DNA from: Gemmatimonadota bacterium
Lineage (GTDB): Bacteria > Gemmatimonadota > Gemmatimonadetes > Gemmatimonadales > Gemmatimonadaceae
Direction of reading: 5' to 3'
Length of the DNA: 64,000 nucleotides
NCBI GenBank assembly: GCA_016719105.1
Contig: JADKAQ010000031.1
Location: forward strand, 20,658 to 84,657
Translations under genes and position numbers: made by a program
Notes under the pieces: model-generated
The model's input: the letters and a program-made list of their open reading frames with translations, nothing else
Told to the model about the DNA's origin: nothing
Database searches by the model: none
Shown: positions 35,136 through 44,069 of the stretch, piece after piece
Layout of the letters: each line of letters opens with the position of its first letter
Position numbering within the stretch: position 1 is the first letter of the stretch

Positions 35136-37550
35136 ATGACCACCGCGAATATCACGCACCCGCGGCCCGCTGCGCCTCCGCCATCGGCGGAGCAGGTCGT
35201 CATCCCGGTGACGGGCATGACGTGCGCCGCCTGCCAGGGTCGCGTTCAGCGGACGTTGAGCAAGACACCGGGCGTCGTCGACGCCTCGGTGAATCTGATG
35301 ATGGGCAATGCCACGATTGCGTACGACGCGTCGGCGATCACGCCGGACGCGCTGGTCGAGCGGATTCGCGCGACCGGTTATGGCGCGGAGTTGCCTCGTG
35401 CGGATCGCACCGCCTTCGAGGAGCAAGCTGCGCGCGACGCCGCGACGGCGGAGGAGTTTCGGGAGCTGCGCGCGAAAGCGTGGGCGAGCGCCATCGCGGG
35501 CGTCCTGGCGATGCTGCTCAGTATGCCCCTTATGGGTGCAATGGATGCAGGACACAATGGGCCCGTGGCCGACCCGTTCATGGGGTGGGCAATGGAGCAC
35601 ATGACGCCGGGCCTGCGGAGCGTGCTGCCATGGCTCTACGCCATTCCGGCTTCGGTCCTCTCATGGGGGCTGCTCCTCGTGACGCTCGGCGTCATGACGT
35701 GGGCGGGCCGGCACTTCTACACGCGGGCGTGGGCTGCCTTTCGCCATCACTCCGCCGACATGAACACGCTCGTCGCCGTGGGCACGGGCGCGGCGTTCGT
35801 GTACTCGGTGGTCGCCACGGTCGCACCGAGCTTCTTCGTGCGCCATGGGGTAGCGCCCGACGTGTACTACGAGGCGGTGATCATCATCATCGCGCTCATA
35901 CTCACCGGGAATGCCTTCGAGGCGCGCGCCAAGCGCGAGACGTCGACCGCGCTCCGCGCACTGGCGAACCTGCAGCCGAAGACGGCGCGTGTGCTGCGCG
36001 ATGAGGCGGAGCAGGACGTGCCGGTCGACAGCGTGCGCGCGGACGACATGATCCTCGTGCGGCCCGGAGAGCGCGTGCCGGTGGACGGGGAGATCGTCAG
36101 CGGAGAGAGCGCGGTGGACGAGAGTATGCTGACCGGCGAGTCACTGCCCGTCACGAAGCGCACGGGTGATCGCGTGATCGGCGGGACGATCAATCGCACG
36201 GGGGCATTCCGGTACCGCGCCACGACGCTTGGCGAAACGAGTGTCCTGGCGCAGATCGTGAAGCTGATGCGCGATGCGCAGGGATCGCGCGCCCCGATCC
36301 AGCGCCTGGCGGATCGCATCAGCGCGATCTTCGTTCCGGTCGTGGTCTCGCTCGCCGTGGCGACGTTCGCCGCGTGGTTTGTGGCGGTGCACGCGACGGG
36401 CGGCGGCGTGGGCGAAGCGACCGTCCGGGCGTTCGCGGCGGCCGTGGCCGTGCTGATCATCGCGTGCCCCTGTGCCATGGGCTTGGCCGTCCCCACCGCC
36501 GTGATGGTCTCGACGGGCAAGGGTGCGGAGCTCGGCGTGTTGATCAAGGGTGGGGAGGCGCTGCAGCGTGCCGGCGACATTACGACGGTCGTGCTCGACA
36601 AGACCGGCACGGTGACCGAAGGACGGCCAACGGTGACGGACGTCGAGGTCGTACAGGACAGCCCGATGGCGAGCGACGCGTTGCTCTCGCTCGTCGCGTC
36701 ACTCGAGACGATGAGTGAGCATCCGCTGGCCGATGCGCTCGTTCGCCATGCCCGCGGCCGGGGGCTCACCGTCGAGACTCCGGAAGCCTTCGCATCCTAC
36801 ACGGGGCGTGGGGCCACAGGGGTGGTGCTGGGACGCGCGCTGGCCGTCGGAAACGAAGCCTTGCTGCAGGACTTCGCCGTCGACGTCTCGCCCCTGCGCG
36901 CTGTTGCCCATCGCCTCGCCGACGAAGGCAAGACGGCGATGTACGTCGCGGTCGACGGTGCGCTCGCGGGTGTGGTGGCCGTCGCAGACCCGATTCGCGC
37001 GACGTCTCGCGCGGCGATCCAGCGGATGCAGCGTCTTGGCCTCGACGTGGTAATGCTCACGGGCGACAACCAGCGCACCGCGGATGCAGTCGCGCGGGAC
37101 GCCGGCATCGGCCGCGTGGTCGCCGGCGTGCTGCCGGCCGGCAAGGTGGCGGAGATTGAGCGCCTGCAGGCTGGCGGGCGGGTGGTCGCCATGGTCGGTG
37201 ACGGCATCAACGACGCCCCAGCGTTGGCGAAAGCCGACATTGGCATCGCGATGGGTAGCGGCACCGACATCGCGGTCGAAGCGGCCGATATCGCACTCAT
37301 GCGCGGTGATCTCGCCAGCGTCGTGGACGCGATCCGACTCTCGCGGCGCACGATGCGCACGATGAAGCAGAACCTCTTCTGGGCTTTTGCCTACAACGTC
37401 GTCGGCATTCCCGTCGCGGCCGGCCTGCTGTTCCCGATCACCGGCCTGTTGTTGAGCCCTATCCTCGCGAGCGCGGCGATGGCGTTCAGCAGCGTGAGCG
37501 TGGTCATGAACAGCCTGCGCCTTCGGCGATTCGCCGCGACGACGGCCTAG
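35136..37550 (+). CDS. copA: Cu(I)-exporting P1B-type ATPase CopA
   Basis: An 804-residue inner-membrane pump. One N-terminal HMA domain (GMTCAACQGRV, Cys30/33), eight expected transmembrane helices, the ion-site motif ACPCAMGLAVP (Cys444, Cys446), the phosphorylated Asp488 in DKTGT, SEHPLADAL, and the hinge MVGDGINDAPAL are all intact. A Met/His-containing loop (MDAGHN...MGWAMEHM) lies between TM1 and TM2. The CPC motif and the neighbouring csoR and copZ indicate Cu(I) export from the cytosol. Third gene of the P1 operon. Confidence 0.95.
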   Translation: MTTANITHPRPAAPPPSAEQVVIPVTGMTCAACQGRVQRTLSKTPGVVDASVNLMMGNATIAYDASAITPDALVERIRATGYGAELPRADRTAFEEQAARDAATAEEFRELRAKAWASAIAGVLAMLLSMPLMGAMDAGHNGPVADPFMGWAMEHMTPGLRSVLPWLYAIPASVLSWGLLLVTLGVMTWAGRHFYTRAWAAFRHHSADMNTLVAVGTGAAFVYSVVATVAPSFFVRHGVAPDVYYEAVIIIIALILTGNAFEARAKRETSTALRALANLQPKTARVLRDEAEQDVPVDSVRADDMILVRPGERVPVDGEIVSGESAVDESMLTGESLPVTKRTGDRVIGGTINRTGAFRYRATTLGETSVLAQIVKLMRDAQGSRAPIQRLADRISAIFVPVVVSLAVATFAAWFVAVHATGGGVGEATVRAFAAAVAVLIIACPCAMGLAVPTAVMVSTGKGAELGVLIKGGEALQRAGDITTVVLDKTGTVTEGRPTVTDVEVVQDSPMASDALLSLVASLETMSEHPLADALVRHARGRGLTVETPEAFASYTGRGATGVVLGRALAVGNEALLQDFAVDVSPLRAVAHRLADEGKTAMYVAVDGALAGVVAVADPIRATSRAAIQRMQRLGLDVVMLTGDNQRTADAVARDAGIGRVVAGVLPAGKVAEIERLQAGGRVVAMVGDGINDAPALAKADIGIAMGSGTDIAVEAADIALMRGDLASVVDAIRLSRRTMRTMKQNLFWAFAYNVVGIPVAAGLLFPITGLLLSPILASAAMAFSSVSVVMNSLRLRRFAATTA

Positions 37551-37641
37551 CAGCACCGCATCACGCATCGCGCATCGTAGCACGCGCCCGAGGCAGCATT
37601 CACGAGCACTGCGTCACACTACCTGATCCTGGAGCACCTCG

Positions 37642-38067
37642 ATGACCCCGAACCAGAGCCGCCACACCACCTCGCACGACCAGACCGACGACGCGTCCGA
37701 TGCGACATGGGATGCCACGCTCAACACATCGGCCGCCAGCAGCGGGTGCAGTGCCCACGGCGACGCGGCCGTGGAGGGGCGGAAGGCCGTTGCCGTCGAC
37801 GGCGCGGTGAAGGAGCGCAACATCAAGCGCCTCCGCCGCATCGAGGGTCAAGTGCGCGGCCTCCAGAAGATGGTGGACGACGACCGCTACTGCGCGGACA
37901 TCATGACGCAGATCTCGTCGGTACACGAGGCGCTGCGCAGCGTGTCGCGGGAACTCATGCGCAACCATTTGAAGCACTGCGCCAGCTCGGCGATGCAGTC
38001 GACAGACGCTGCGGCGGAGTCGATGTACGACGAGCTGGTCGACCTCATGTTCAAGCACAGCCGCTAA
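37642..38067 (+). CDS. csoR: CsoR-type copper-sensing repressor
   Basis: A 141-residue all-helical DNA-binding protein of the CsoR/RcnR family. The family core is complete: RLRRIEGQVRGLQKMVDDDRYCADIMTQ, with the first Cu(I) ligand Cys, then NHLKHC with His and Cys ligands. A ~50-residue His/Asp/Ser-rich N-terminal extension, containing an extra Cys, is longer than in typical CsoR. It binds operator DNA without copper and releases it on Cu(I) binding. Both P1 upstream and the similar promoter at 49264 are its likely targets. It lies 91 bp after copA on the same strand. Confidence 0.92.
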   Translation: MTPNQSRHTTSHDQTDDASDATWDATLNTSAASSGCSAHGDAAVEGRKAVAVDGAVKERNIKRLRRIEGQVRGLQKMVDDDRYCADIMTQISSVHEALRSVSRELMRNHLKHCASSAMQSTDAAAESMYDELVDLMFKHSR

Positions 38068-38103
38068 CCGACCACGGGTCGGCGCGGCCACGGAGATTCC
38101 CTC

Positions 38104-38649
38104 ATGAAGGACCTGACACTTGAGGCGCGCTACAACAGCGCGCTGACGCTGGACCAATTCGTCGCGCAGGCGGCGGCAAATCACGAGCTGTGGGCGACGT
38201 TCGCCAAGCGCGCAGCGCCCGACGCGGACCTGGTGGCGCGTGTCAATCGCCTGTCGGCGCGCCGGCACCTGCTGGTGCTGCTCGAGGACTGGTGCGGCGA
38301 CGCCGTCAACACGATCCCGGCGCTCGCGGCGCTGGCTGGTGCGTCTGCCACGCTGGATCTGCGGATCCTCACGCGAGACGAGAACCCGGATCTGATGGAC
38401 GCGCACCTCACCGGCGGCACGCGATCCATCCCCATCGTGATCGTGCTCGACGAGGCGTACCACGAAGTCGGCTGGTGGGGCCCGCGGCCTGCGCCACTCC
38501 AGTCCTGGGTGCGCTCGGAGGGGCACGCACTCGACAAGACAGCGCGGTACCGCGAGGTCCGGCGATGGTACGCGCGGGATCGTGCCCAGACCACGTTGAC
38601 GGAGATCCTCGCGCTCCTCGAAGGCGGCGCTGCCGCCCGGGCCGCCTAG
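38104..38649 (+). CDS. Thioredoxin-family protein (single Cys), island copy
   Basis: A 181-residue cytosolic thioredoxin-fold protein. The active-site-like loop DWCGDAVNTIPAL has one Cys, not CXXC. The fold continues with LDLRILTRDENPDLMDAHL and the cis-Pro segment RSIPIVIVLDEAY. It is related to the backbone protein at 12241-12915 but lacks a signal peptide. It lies 36 bp after csoR, so it is the last gene of the P1 operon. It may reduce or protect thiols during copper stress, or act as a single-thiol metal binder; both are inference. Confidence 0.75.
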   Translation: MKDLTLEARYNSALTLDQFVAQAAANHELWATFAKRAAPDADLVARVNRLSARRHLLVLLEDWCGDAVNTIPALAALAGASATLDLRILTRDENPDLMDAHLTGGTRSIPIVIVLDEAYHEVGWWGPRPAPLQSWVRSEGHALDKTARYREVRRWYARDRAQTTLTEILALLEGGAAARAA

Positions 38650-38718
38650 CGCCCGCATCGCCGGCATCATCAGCATGACCAGTAGGCAGCGTCGTGGACT
38701 TCCGATATCGGGTCTCAT

Positions 38719-38737
38719 GTTTTACGCTACGTAAAAC
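38719..38737. promoter_or_regulatory. TTTAC-N5-GTAAA operator, site A
   Basis: The perfect 8-3-8 palindrome GTTTTACG-CTA-CGTAAAAC (core TTTAC-GCTAC-GTAAA, 38721-38735) lies about 50 bp before the outer-membrane protein gene at 38790. It is one of six copies in the island, likely bound by the BlaI-type repressor at 48052-48516. Confidence 0.8.
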
Positions 38738-38789
38738 GTAGATTGCCCGGTCGACGCCTGCACCACCTACAACGACCACTTCTCGTCCC

Positions 38790-39633
38790 ATGACTGCCTT
38801 ACATCGATGGCCCCAGCGCTTCGCGCTGGCCGCCACCATGACCATATCGTCCTTGAGCCTGCCGCAAAATGCGAAGGCTCAAACAGACTACTACAACACC
38901 GACGCCGGTCGTCCGCTGCAGATCGAAGACGCCTATGCCGTGGAGCGCCGCGCGCTCGAGATACAAGCGGCTCCGCTCCGCCTGGAGAGAAACCGTCGCG
39001 GTGTGTACAACTGGGGCATCGAGCCGGAGCTCGCGTATGGCCTGTTTCGCCGTACTCAGGTCGAAATCGGCCTGCCGATTGCCATCCTCGATGCCGGGGT
39101 AGGCGGCAAGACGGTGGGCATCACCGGGCTTGACGCGTCGGTGCTGTACAACCTGAACACCGAGACCCGCATTCCGGCACTGGCCATCGGTGCCAGCGTG
39201 CTGGCCCCCGTGGGTGGACTCGCCGCCGACGCGACGTACGCCAGTGTGAAGGGCATCGCGACAAAGACGTTTCAATGGGCGCGTTTCCATGTGAACGGTC
39301 AATACACGGCAGGGAAAGCACCCGCGTCGGTCCGGATGCGGCCGGCGCGGTAGGGGCTGGCGCGTCCGAGTTGTCCCGGTGGCTGGGTGGCGTCTCGGTC
39401 GACCGCCCCTTCCCGCTGCAGTCGCTGTTGCTTTCGGGCAGGCCTTCGCGCGTCAGCCGCTGCACGAAGACGAGCCGCTGGAGTGGAACGCCGCGGTGGG
39501 TACGCGCGTGCAGCTCTCCCCGCGTGTTGCGCTCGACGTGGGCGCCGGATCGCGACTGTCTGGAGATGACAAGGGATGGTTCGCCACGATTGGTGGCGCC
39601 TACGTAATCGGCTTGCCGTGGAGGAAGCGCTAA
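38790..39633 (+). pseudogene. Outer-membrane beta-barrel protein, frameshifted
   Basis: The first frame gives a signal peptide (LAATMTISSLSLPQNAKAQ) and strands of a porin-like barrel (GVYNWGIEPELAYGLFRRTQVEIGLPI, SVLYNLNTETRIPALAIGASVLAP) but stops at 39353. Two other frames carry the remainder: AGASELSRWLGGVSVDRPFPLQSL to about 39425, then QPLHEDEPLEWNAAVGTRVQLSPRVALDVGAGSR to the TAA at 39631. The pieces form one ~270-residue protein with two small indels. It resembles the transporter/phenol-meta-pathway-type outer-membrane family. Its stop overlaps the next start (TAATG), and it follows operator site A. Confidence 0.65.
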
Positions 39634-41264
39634 TGTCTCAGGTTCGCACACTCTCGTCGCGCCTGGGTCGCGGCGCGCTGCTCGCATCGCTGCTCGCCGG
39701 AACCGCGCTCGCGACACCAGCGACGGCGTCTGCGCAGTGGGTCACGACCTACGAGCAGTTCTATCTGCAGGCGCCACACAACTGGACCTTCCGCAACGAC
39801 TATCAGGCGGCCGACCGGCTGTTCAACGCGTTCGACTACGGTCACGCGATCCTGTACGAGAAGCTGTGGACGATGCCGCACGCATCGCCCGATGAGCTGG
39901 AAGTGAAGCAGTATGACTACCTGACGAAGCGCGTGCTGGTGCGGCCGCCCCGCATACCGCTGGAAGAAGCAGCCATCGAGATCAAGTACGTGCAGCTCGC
40001 GCCCGAAGCGAAGCAAATGTTCGAGTGGGCCCACATCCTTCATCGTCAACTCTACGACGTGCTCGCCGATGAGCGCCTCGATCAGACGGCGAAGGATCGC
40101 GAGGTGCAGCGCCTGATCGACTACTACAAGACGCGCAAGGATGTCGCCTTCAGCTCGAAGCCGAAGAGCATGAAGCTGATGCAGGAACAGCCCTACTCGC
40201 TCGCCTTCCGGAAGCAGTATCCCAAGTTCAACGGGCTGATCTGGGGATACCACTGGCTGCAGGTGGGCCTCTACGAACCGCTGATGGTGGGCAAAACGGT
40301 CGACGAGCGGCAGGCCGGCGTGCGGGCCACGACTGCGCGGTTCTGGCAGATGCTGCAGGACCCCCCGCGGACGTTCCCGTACCAGATGCCGATGACGCCC
40401 GCCGTCGCGCCGGTGTTCGCGGCGCGGTACCAGGAAGCGGCGATCATCTTCGACAATCTGCACAGCATGCACGACGTCATCAGCGACATCCTCGCGAATG
40501 ACAGTGTGCCGCGTCACCGGAAGCGCGCCGAGATCATGCTCGCCGCAGAACGGTTCCGCGACGACACGTCGTACGTGATGACGCCGCAGGCGTGGCTGAC
40601 GATGGCGGGGCACATGGGGATCGAGAACATGGGCGGGCCGTCCGTGGGCTTCCTACCGACACTTCCGACGCCGACGGTGACGTACGGCGCCGTGATGTCG
40701 CACGACGACCGAACCGGCGCGATGGTCGGCTTCAAGTCGGGGCAGGCCACCGGCGGAGAGCATGCGGGCCATACGAACATGACCCCGACGCCAGCCGCGG
40801 CGGCAGGTGCGGCACCCATGGCAGGTATGAATCACGCGGGCATGAACCACACCGCGTCCGATACGTCACGTGCGCGCACCGATTCGGCGCGCCGAGACAC
40901 AAGTGCCGCACACCATGCGATGCAGCATGGCGTGACGCCTGCACCGTCGGAGAACACGGCGGCGCAGGCCATGATGCGCGAGATGCACGATGCGATGCTA
41001 CGGGACCCGGCAATTCGTGCACGCGTACTGGCTAATCCTGCGTTGCGCGCGCATCAGCAACATCTCGAATCGATGGGAGCAGTGGATTCGTTGCCCAAGG
41101 CGCCGCCTGCCCGCCGGTCGAGCCCTGCCACACCGGCGGCCAAGCGTCCACCGGCGAAAATGACACCCAAGGCCACGCCCAAGCCCGCGGATCCACACGC
41201 CGGACATGTGATGACGACGCCGAAGCCACCCGTGAAGAAGCCGCCAACTGAGTCCATTCGCTGA
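39633..41264 (+). CDS. Exported Met/His-rich protein, unknown function
   Basis: A 543-residue protein from ATG 39633 with signal peptide (LLASLLAGTALATPATASAQ). The N-terminal ~370 residues are a mostly helical domain I do not recognise (YEQFYLQAPHNWTFRNDYQAADRLFNAFDYGHAILYEKL split over helices; YHWLQVGLYEPLMVG). The C-terminal third is low-complexity and metal-binding in character: MSHDDRTG, GGEHAGHTNM, MAGMNHAGMNHT, HHAMQHG, PHAGHVM and Pro/Lys-rich spacers. The MNHAGMNH-type motifs match those in periplasmic copper proteins such as PcoA. It overlaps the upstream barrel gene stop and is under site A. A periplasmic copper-binding partner of the barrel is plausible. Confidence 0.75.
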   Translation: MSQVRTLSSRLGRGALLASLLAGTALATPATASAQWVTTYEQFYLQAPHNWTFRNDYQAADRLFNAFDYGHAILYEKLWTMPHASPDELEVKQYDYLTKRVLVRPPRIPLEEAAIEIKYVQLAPEAKQMFEWAHILHRQLYDVLADERLDQTAKDREVQRLIDYYKTRKDVAFSSKPKSMKLMQEQPYSLAFRKQYPKFNGLIWGYHWLQVGLYEPLMVGKTVDERQAGVRATTARFWQMLQDPPRTFPYQMPMTPAVAPVFAARYQEAAIIFDNLHSMHDVISDILANDSVPRHRKRAEIMLAAERFRDDTSYVMTPQAWLTMAGHMGIENMGGPSVGFLPTLPTPTVTYGAVMSHDDRTGAMVGFKSGQATGGEHAGHTNMTPTPAAAAGAAPMAGMNHAGMNHTASDTSRARTDSARRDTSAAHHAMQHGVTPAPSENTAAQAMMREMHDAMLRDPAIRARVLANPALRAHQQHLESMGAVDSLPKAPPARRSSPATPAAKRPPAKMTPKATPKPADPHAGHVMTTPKPPVKKPPTESIR

Positions 41265-41464
41265 GCTGGATGTCGCTCAGCGTATGGTGGCGGTCGCGTC
41301 GGAGCAGTACCGCGGTGCGAACCGAATCTTCGGTCGGACCGCGGCGCTGCTGCGCTTCAGCAGCGCAATGCTGGGCGCTACGCGTACCGACTCCGTAAGT
41401 CCACCACATCGACCATCGGCGTCGGGCGTGAGGTCCAAAGACAGAAACCAATGCGGCGCAAATA

Positions 41465-42367
41465 CTACGCGGGCACCGCTCCACCAATCTGCTCGCGGAC
41501 CCACTCTCGTTGATTCAACGGAAGTGCATGTCCCTCGCCCTCACGAACGCGCACTATAGCGGACGGTCGCTGGCGACTGATGTCCCAAACGCCACTGACC
41601 GGAGCGCTTTGGTCCTGATCGCCGTGCAAGAGCGTCACCGGCAGATTGGCCCGCAATCGTCGCAGATCGACCGACAGATCGTATCGGTAGATGGCCTCCC
41701 AGAGGGTCGACGTCGACGAGCGCCATGTCATCTGATTCATGTCTTCCACCACTTCGCGCGGGACATCACCGGCCATCATCGGTGCCGCCCACCCGAGCAG
41801 GCGGCGGCCCAGCAGACACCACAGCGCAAGTGGCACCAAATGCGTTCGTACCCATCCACTGTCGCCCTGCCTGAGAAATCGCTTGGCCTCCTCACCGCCC
41901 GTGAAGTATGGCAAGCTCACGAGCACGAGGCCGCGCACATGCGTCGGGTTTCGGGCGGCATACGTTACCGCGAGCCGCGCACCGAGCGAATGTCCCACCA
42001 GTGTTACGGGTCCGTCGGCAGCGAGCGGTGCGATGACGCGCTCGAGTTCTGCGAGATGTCGGTCGACCGAGTAGGTGGTCCACGGCTTGGGTGAGCGTCC
42101 GAAGCCGAGCAAATCGATCAACACTAGCCGATAGCGATCTGCCAGCGGGGCGACCACCAGTTCCCAGAAACGTGTGGTCGCACCGATGCCCGGTAGGAAG
42201 ACCAGCAACGGGCCGCTGTCGCCGAGACGCCGCACGAACAGGGGGCGTCCGGTGTCAGCGCCGTCTGCGTCAACGATGGCCAGCGCGGCGATACCGACGG
42301 CGACGGCACCCGTTCCCAGTGCCACTCGTTTGAGCCATCGGCGACGGGTACTACCGGGACGGTTCAT
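41465..42367 (-). CDS. Alpha/beta hydrolase, exported or membrane-anchored
   Basis: A 300-residue alpha/beta-hydrolase-fold protein. The N-terminus RRRWLKRVALGTGAVAVGIAALAIV is a signal anchor or signal peptide. Motifs are LLVFLPGIGATTRFWE (oxyanion), LVGHSLGARLA (nucleophile Ser), HGDQDQSAP (acid), and GEGHALPL (His). It lies 18 bp after the DUF4198 gene on the minus strand, so it is the third gene of the operon behind site F. Its role in a copper island is unclear; lipid or ester repair is speculation. Confidence 0.8.
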   Translation of the reverse strand: MNRPGSTRRRWLKRVALGTGAVAVGIAALAIVDADGADTGRPLFVRRLGDSGPLLVFLPGIGATTRFWELVVAPLADRYRLVLIDLLGFGRSPKPWTTYSVDRHLAELERVIAPLAADGPVTLVGHSLGARLAVTYAARNPTHVRGLVLVSLPYFTGGEEAKRFLRQGDSGWVRTHLVPLALWCLLGRRLLGWAAPMMAGDVPREVVEDMNQMTWRSSTSTLWEAIYRYDLSVDLRRLRANLPVTLLHGDQDQSAPVSGVWDISRQRPSAIVRVREGEGHALPLNQREWVREQIGGAVPA

Positions 42368-42385
42368 GGCGGTGTATCCGCCGGT

Positions 42386-43291
42386 CTATCGGCGTTTGAC
42401 GGAAAACACCAGGGTGGCCCAATGTACATCCCAGTCAGCGCCGGATCCTTTGTCGGCGGGCACAATCTGCAGCGTGCGAATATTCCAGAGGCCAGACTGC
42501 GTGACCACGACGGTGGCCACGCCGCTCGCGTCGGTCTCCAACTTCACGTCGCGCGCGGCGGCACGACGTGCGGCGGCGGTGTCGGTACGCGCGCCAGGCC
42601 CGCTCGGTACGGAGCCCGCATGGAGAGAGGCCGAGACTGCAGGCTTGCCCAGCAGTACAAGCCTGACGCGAAGAGTGTCGCCAATGCGAAGCGCCGATGG
42701 ATCGGAGAGCAGCACGAACTCAAGCGGGTGATCGAGCGGACGCTGGAACGCCCGTGGTCCATCACCGACCTCGACCACGGTCTTGGCGTACTTTGCGTAG
42801 CGTCGCACGATGCTATCACCGCCGACAGGCGGGAGCAAACCCGCGCGTTCATATCGCTGCCTCGCCTCCGGCGCGCCCTCCAGATCGAGGTACCGCCGAA
42901 AACTTGCCGGCGATTCGCGGACGGTTCTCGGCGCGAGCTGCACGCCGATAAGGTGTTGGCCTGCTGTGGTGGCCGCGTGCGCGAGTCGAAGCGATTGCCC
43001 CTGCACAGACACATCGCGAACGGTGACCGCTGAGTTGGCCGTGACGACCTGCGCTGAGATGATACGATCCGGTGCTACGGCCGACAAACTGCTCGGAAAC
43101 AGGCTCGACGTCTGGCCGCTCAATTCGATGCGCCCGCCAGGCGTGACCGCAAACGCGTCAGGCACCAGCCAAAAGTCGTGTGCCGTAAGCAGTGTCGCCG
43201 AACCAGCGAACAACGCGACAACTACCGTGGCCGCCATGGCCACAGGGCGGCGCCCAAGGCGTCGAATCGCCGAGTCTCCAGTGCGTGTCAC
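42386..43291 (-). CDS. DUF4198-type periplasmic protein
   Basis: A 301-residue exported protein. After a signal peptide (VVVALFAGSATLLTA) comes HDFWLVPDAFAVTPGG, the diagnostic N-terminal motif of DUF4198 (NikM-like) proteins, whose mature N-terminal His is thought to bind metal. An Ig-like second half ends DASGVATVVVTQSGLWNIRTLQIVPA. The family is associated with nickel/cobalt uptake systems, but here it lies in a copper island, so copper binding is more likely (inference). The GTG start overlaps the NTF2-like stop (GTGA), giving tight coupling. Confidence 0.82.
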   Translation of the reverse strand: MTRTGDSAIRRLGRRPVAMAATVVVALFAGSATLLTAHDFWLVPDAFAVTPGGRIELSGQTSSLFPSSLSAVAPDRIISAQVVTANSAVTVRDVSVQGQSLRLAHAATTAGQHLIGVQLAPRTVRESPASFRRYLDLEGAPEARQRYERAGLLPPVGGDSIVRRYAKYAKTVVEVGDGPRAFQRPLDHPLEFVLLSDPSALRIGDTLRVRLVLLGKPAVSASLHAGSVPSGPGARTDTAAARRAAARDVKLETDASGVATVVVTQSGLWNIRTLQIVPADKGSGADWDVHWATLVFSVKRR

Positions 43292-43755
43292 GAGCGGCGT
43301 CGGCGAGACGACCAGTGGATCGCCTGAATTTTCCAGCCCGTTGTCGTGCGCTCAAGAACGATAAGCTCAGCCATCTGCGAACCTGTCGAACCTTCTTCAC
43401 CTGTCGGCGGGGTGACCGTCCGTGATACGACGTAGGCGGCGTCTCCCGCTACCCGAACCTGGACAACGGTTTGAGTGCCCTTGGAGTCTTTGCTCGCCGC
43501 CATGTCCGCACCCAAATGGTGGCCGAGATACTCGGCGCGGGTCTCGATGGCACCGCTTTCGAGAATGAGCGCGTCGCTCGCCAGCGTAGCGACGGCGCGC
43601 ACGGAATCGCCCGCGGTAAGCGCGTCGTGGAATCGTGTGACGGCGGTAGTGACGGCGATTGAGTCAGCCCGCGCTGCTTGGGCGCGTACGGGGGACGTCG
43701 GGACGAGGGCGCCCAGCGAGAAGGCGAGCGCACCTATGCGCAGAATCGGCAGCAT
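43288..43755 (-). CDS. Secreted NTF2-like protein (SnoaL fold), copy 1
   Basis: A 155-residue exported protein starting at ATG 43755, with signal MLPILRIGALAFSLGALVPTSPVRAQA. The NTF2-like cone-fold pattern is clear: VTTAVTRFHDALTAGDSVRAVATLASDALILESG, then HLGADMAASKDS, and the end GWKIQAIHWSSRRRR. It is related to the proteins at 48563-49081 and 54421-54906 in the same island. Operator site F lies 37 bp upstream, so it leads a BlaI-controlled operon. The cavity ligand and function are unknown. Confidence 0.78.
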   Translation of the reverse strand: MLPILRIGALAFSLGALVPTSPVRAQAARADSIAVTTAVTRFHDALTAGDSVRAVATLASDALILESGAIETRAEYLGHHLGADMAASKDSKGTQTVVQVRVAGDAAYVVSRTVTPPTGEEGSTGSQMAELIVLERTTTGWKIQAIHWSSRRRRS

Positions 43756-43791
43756 GAGGAGGCGTGGATGGGGTGGCGGGGGAGGCACACC

Positions 43792-43806
43792 TTTACTTCG
43801 GGTAAA
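43792..43806. promoter_or_regulatory. TTTAC-N5-GTAAA operator, site F
   Basis: TTTAC-TTCGG-GTAAA lies 37 bp before the minus-strand NTF2-like gene, in the 314-bp divergent gap that also holds site B. Confidence 0.75.
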
Positions 43807-43962
43807 ATACGCTGTGACAGGAGGTCTCACGAGGGCCGCCCGCACCGCGATTTTTCTGCGACCCAGGGCCCGACTGACTGCTTCGTTCGCTGTCGTGTAC
43901 CTTCGGCGCGCCGACTCGTCGCCGGCCGAATAGCTCTCAAGGTTGATTGTGCGCATTCCGTC

Positions 43963-43977
43963 TTTACGCTATGTAAA
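43963..43977. promoter_or_regulatory. TTTAC-N5-GTAAA operator, site B
   Basis: TTTAC-GCTAT-GTAAA lies about 93 bp before the copper storage protein gene (start 44070), on the other side of the same divergent gap as site F. Confidence 0.75.
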
Positions 43978-44069
43978 ACATGTATGCGTAGAACTGCAAC
44001 CGAATGCAGGGCGGAATATCGCTCGATGGCTTGCGCCGAGGTCTCAACCAAAACTCACGAGGGCACATC

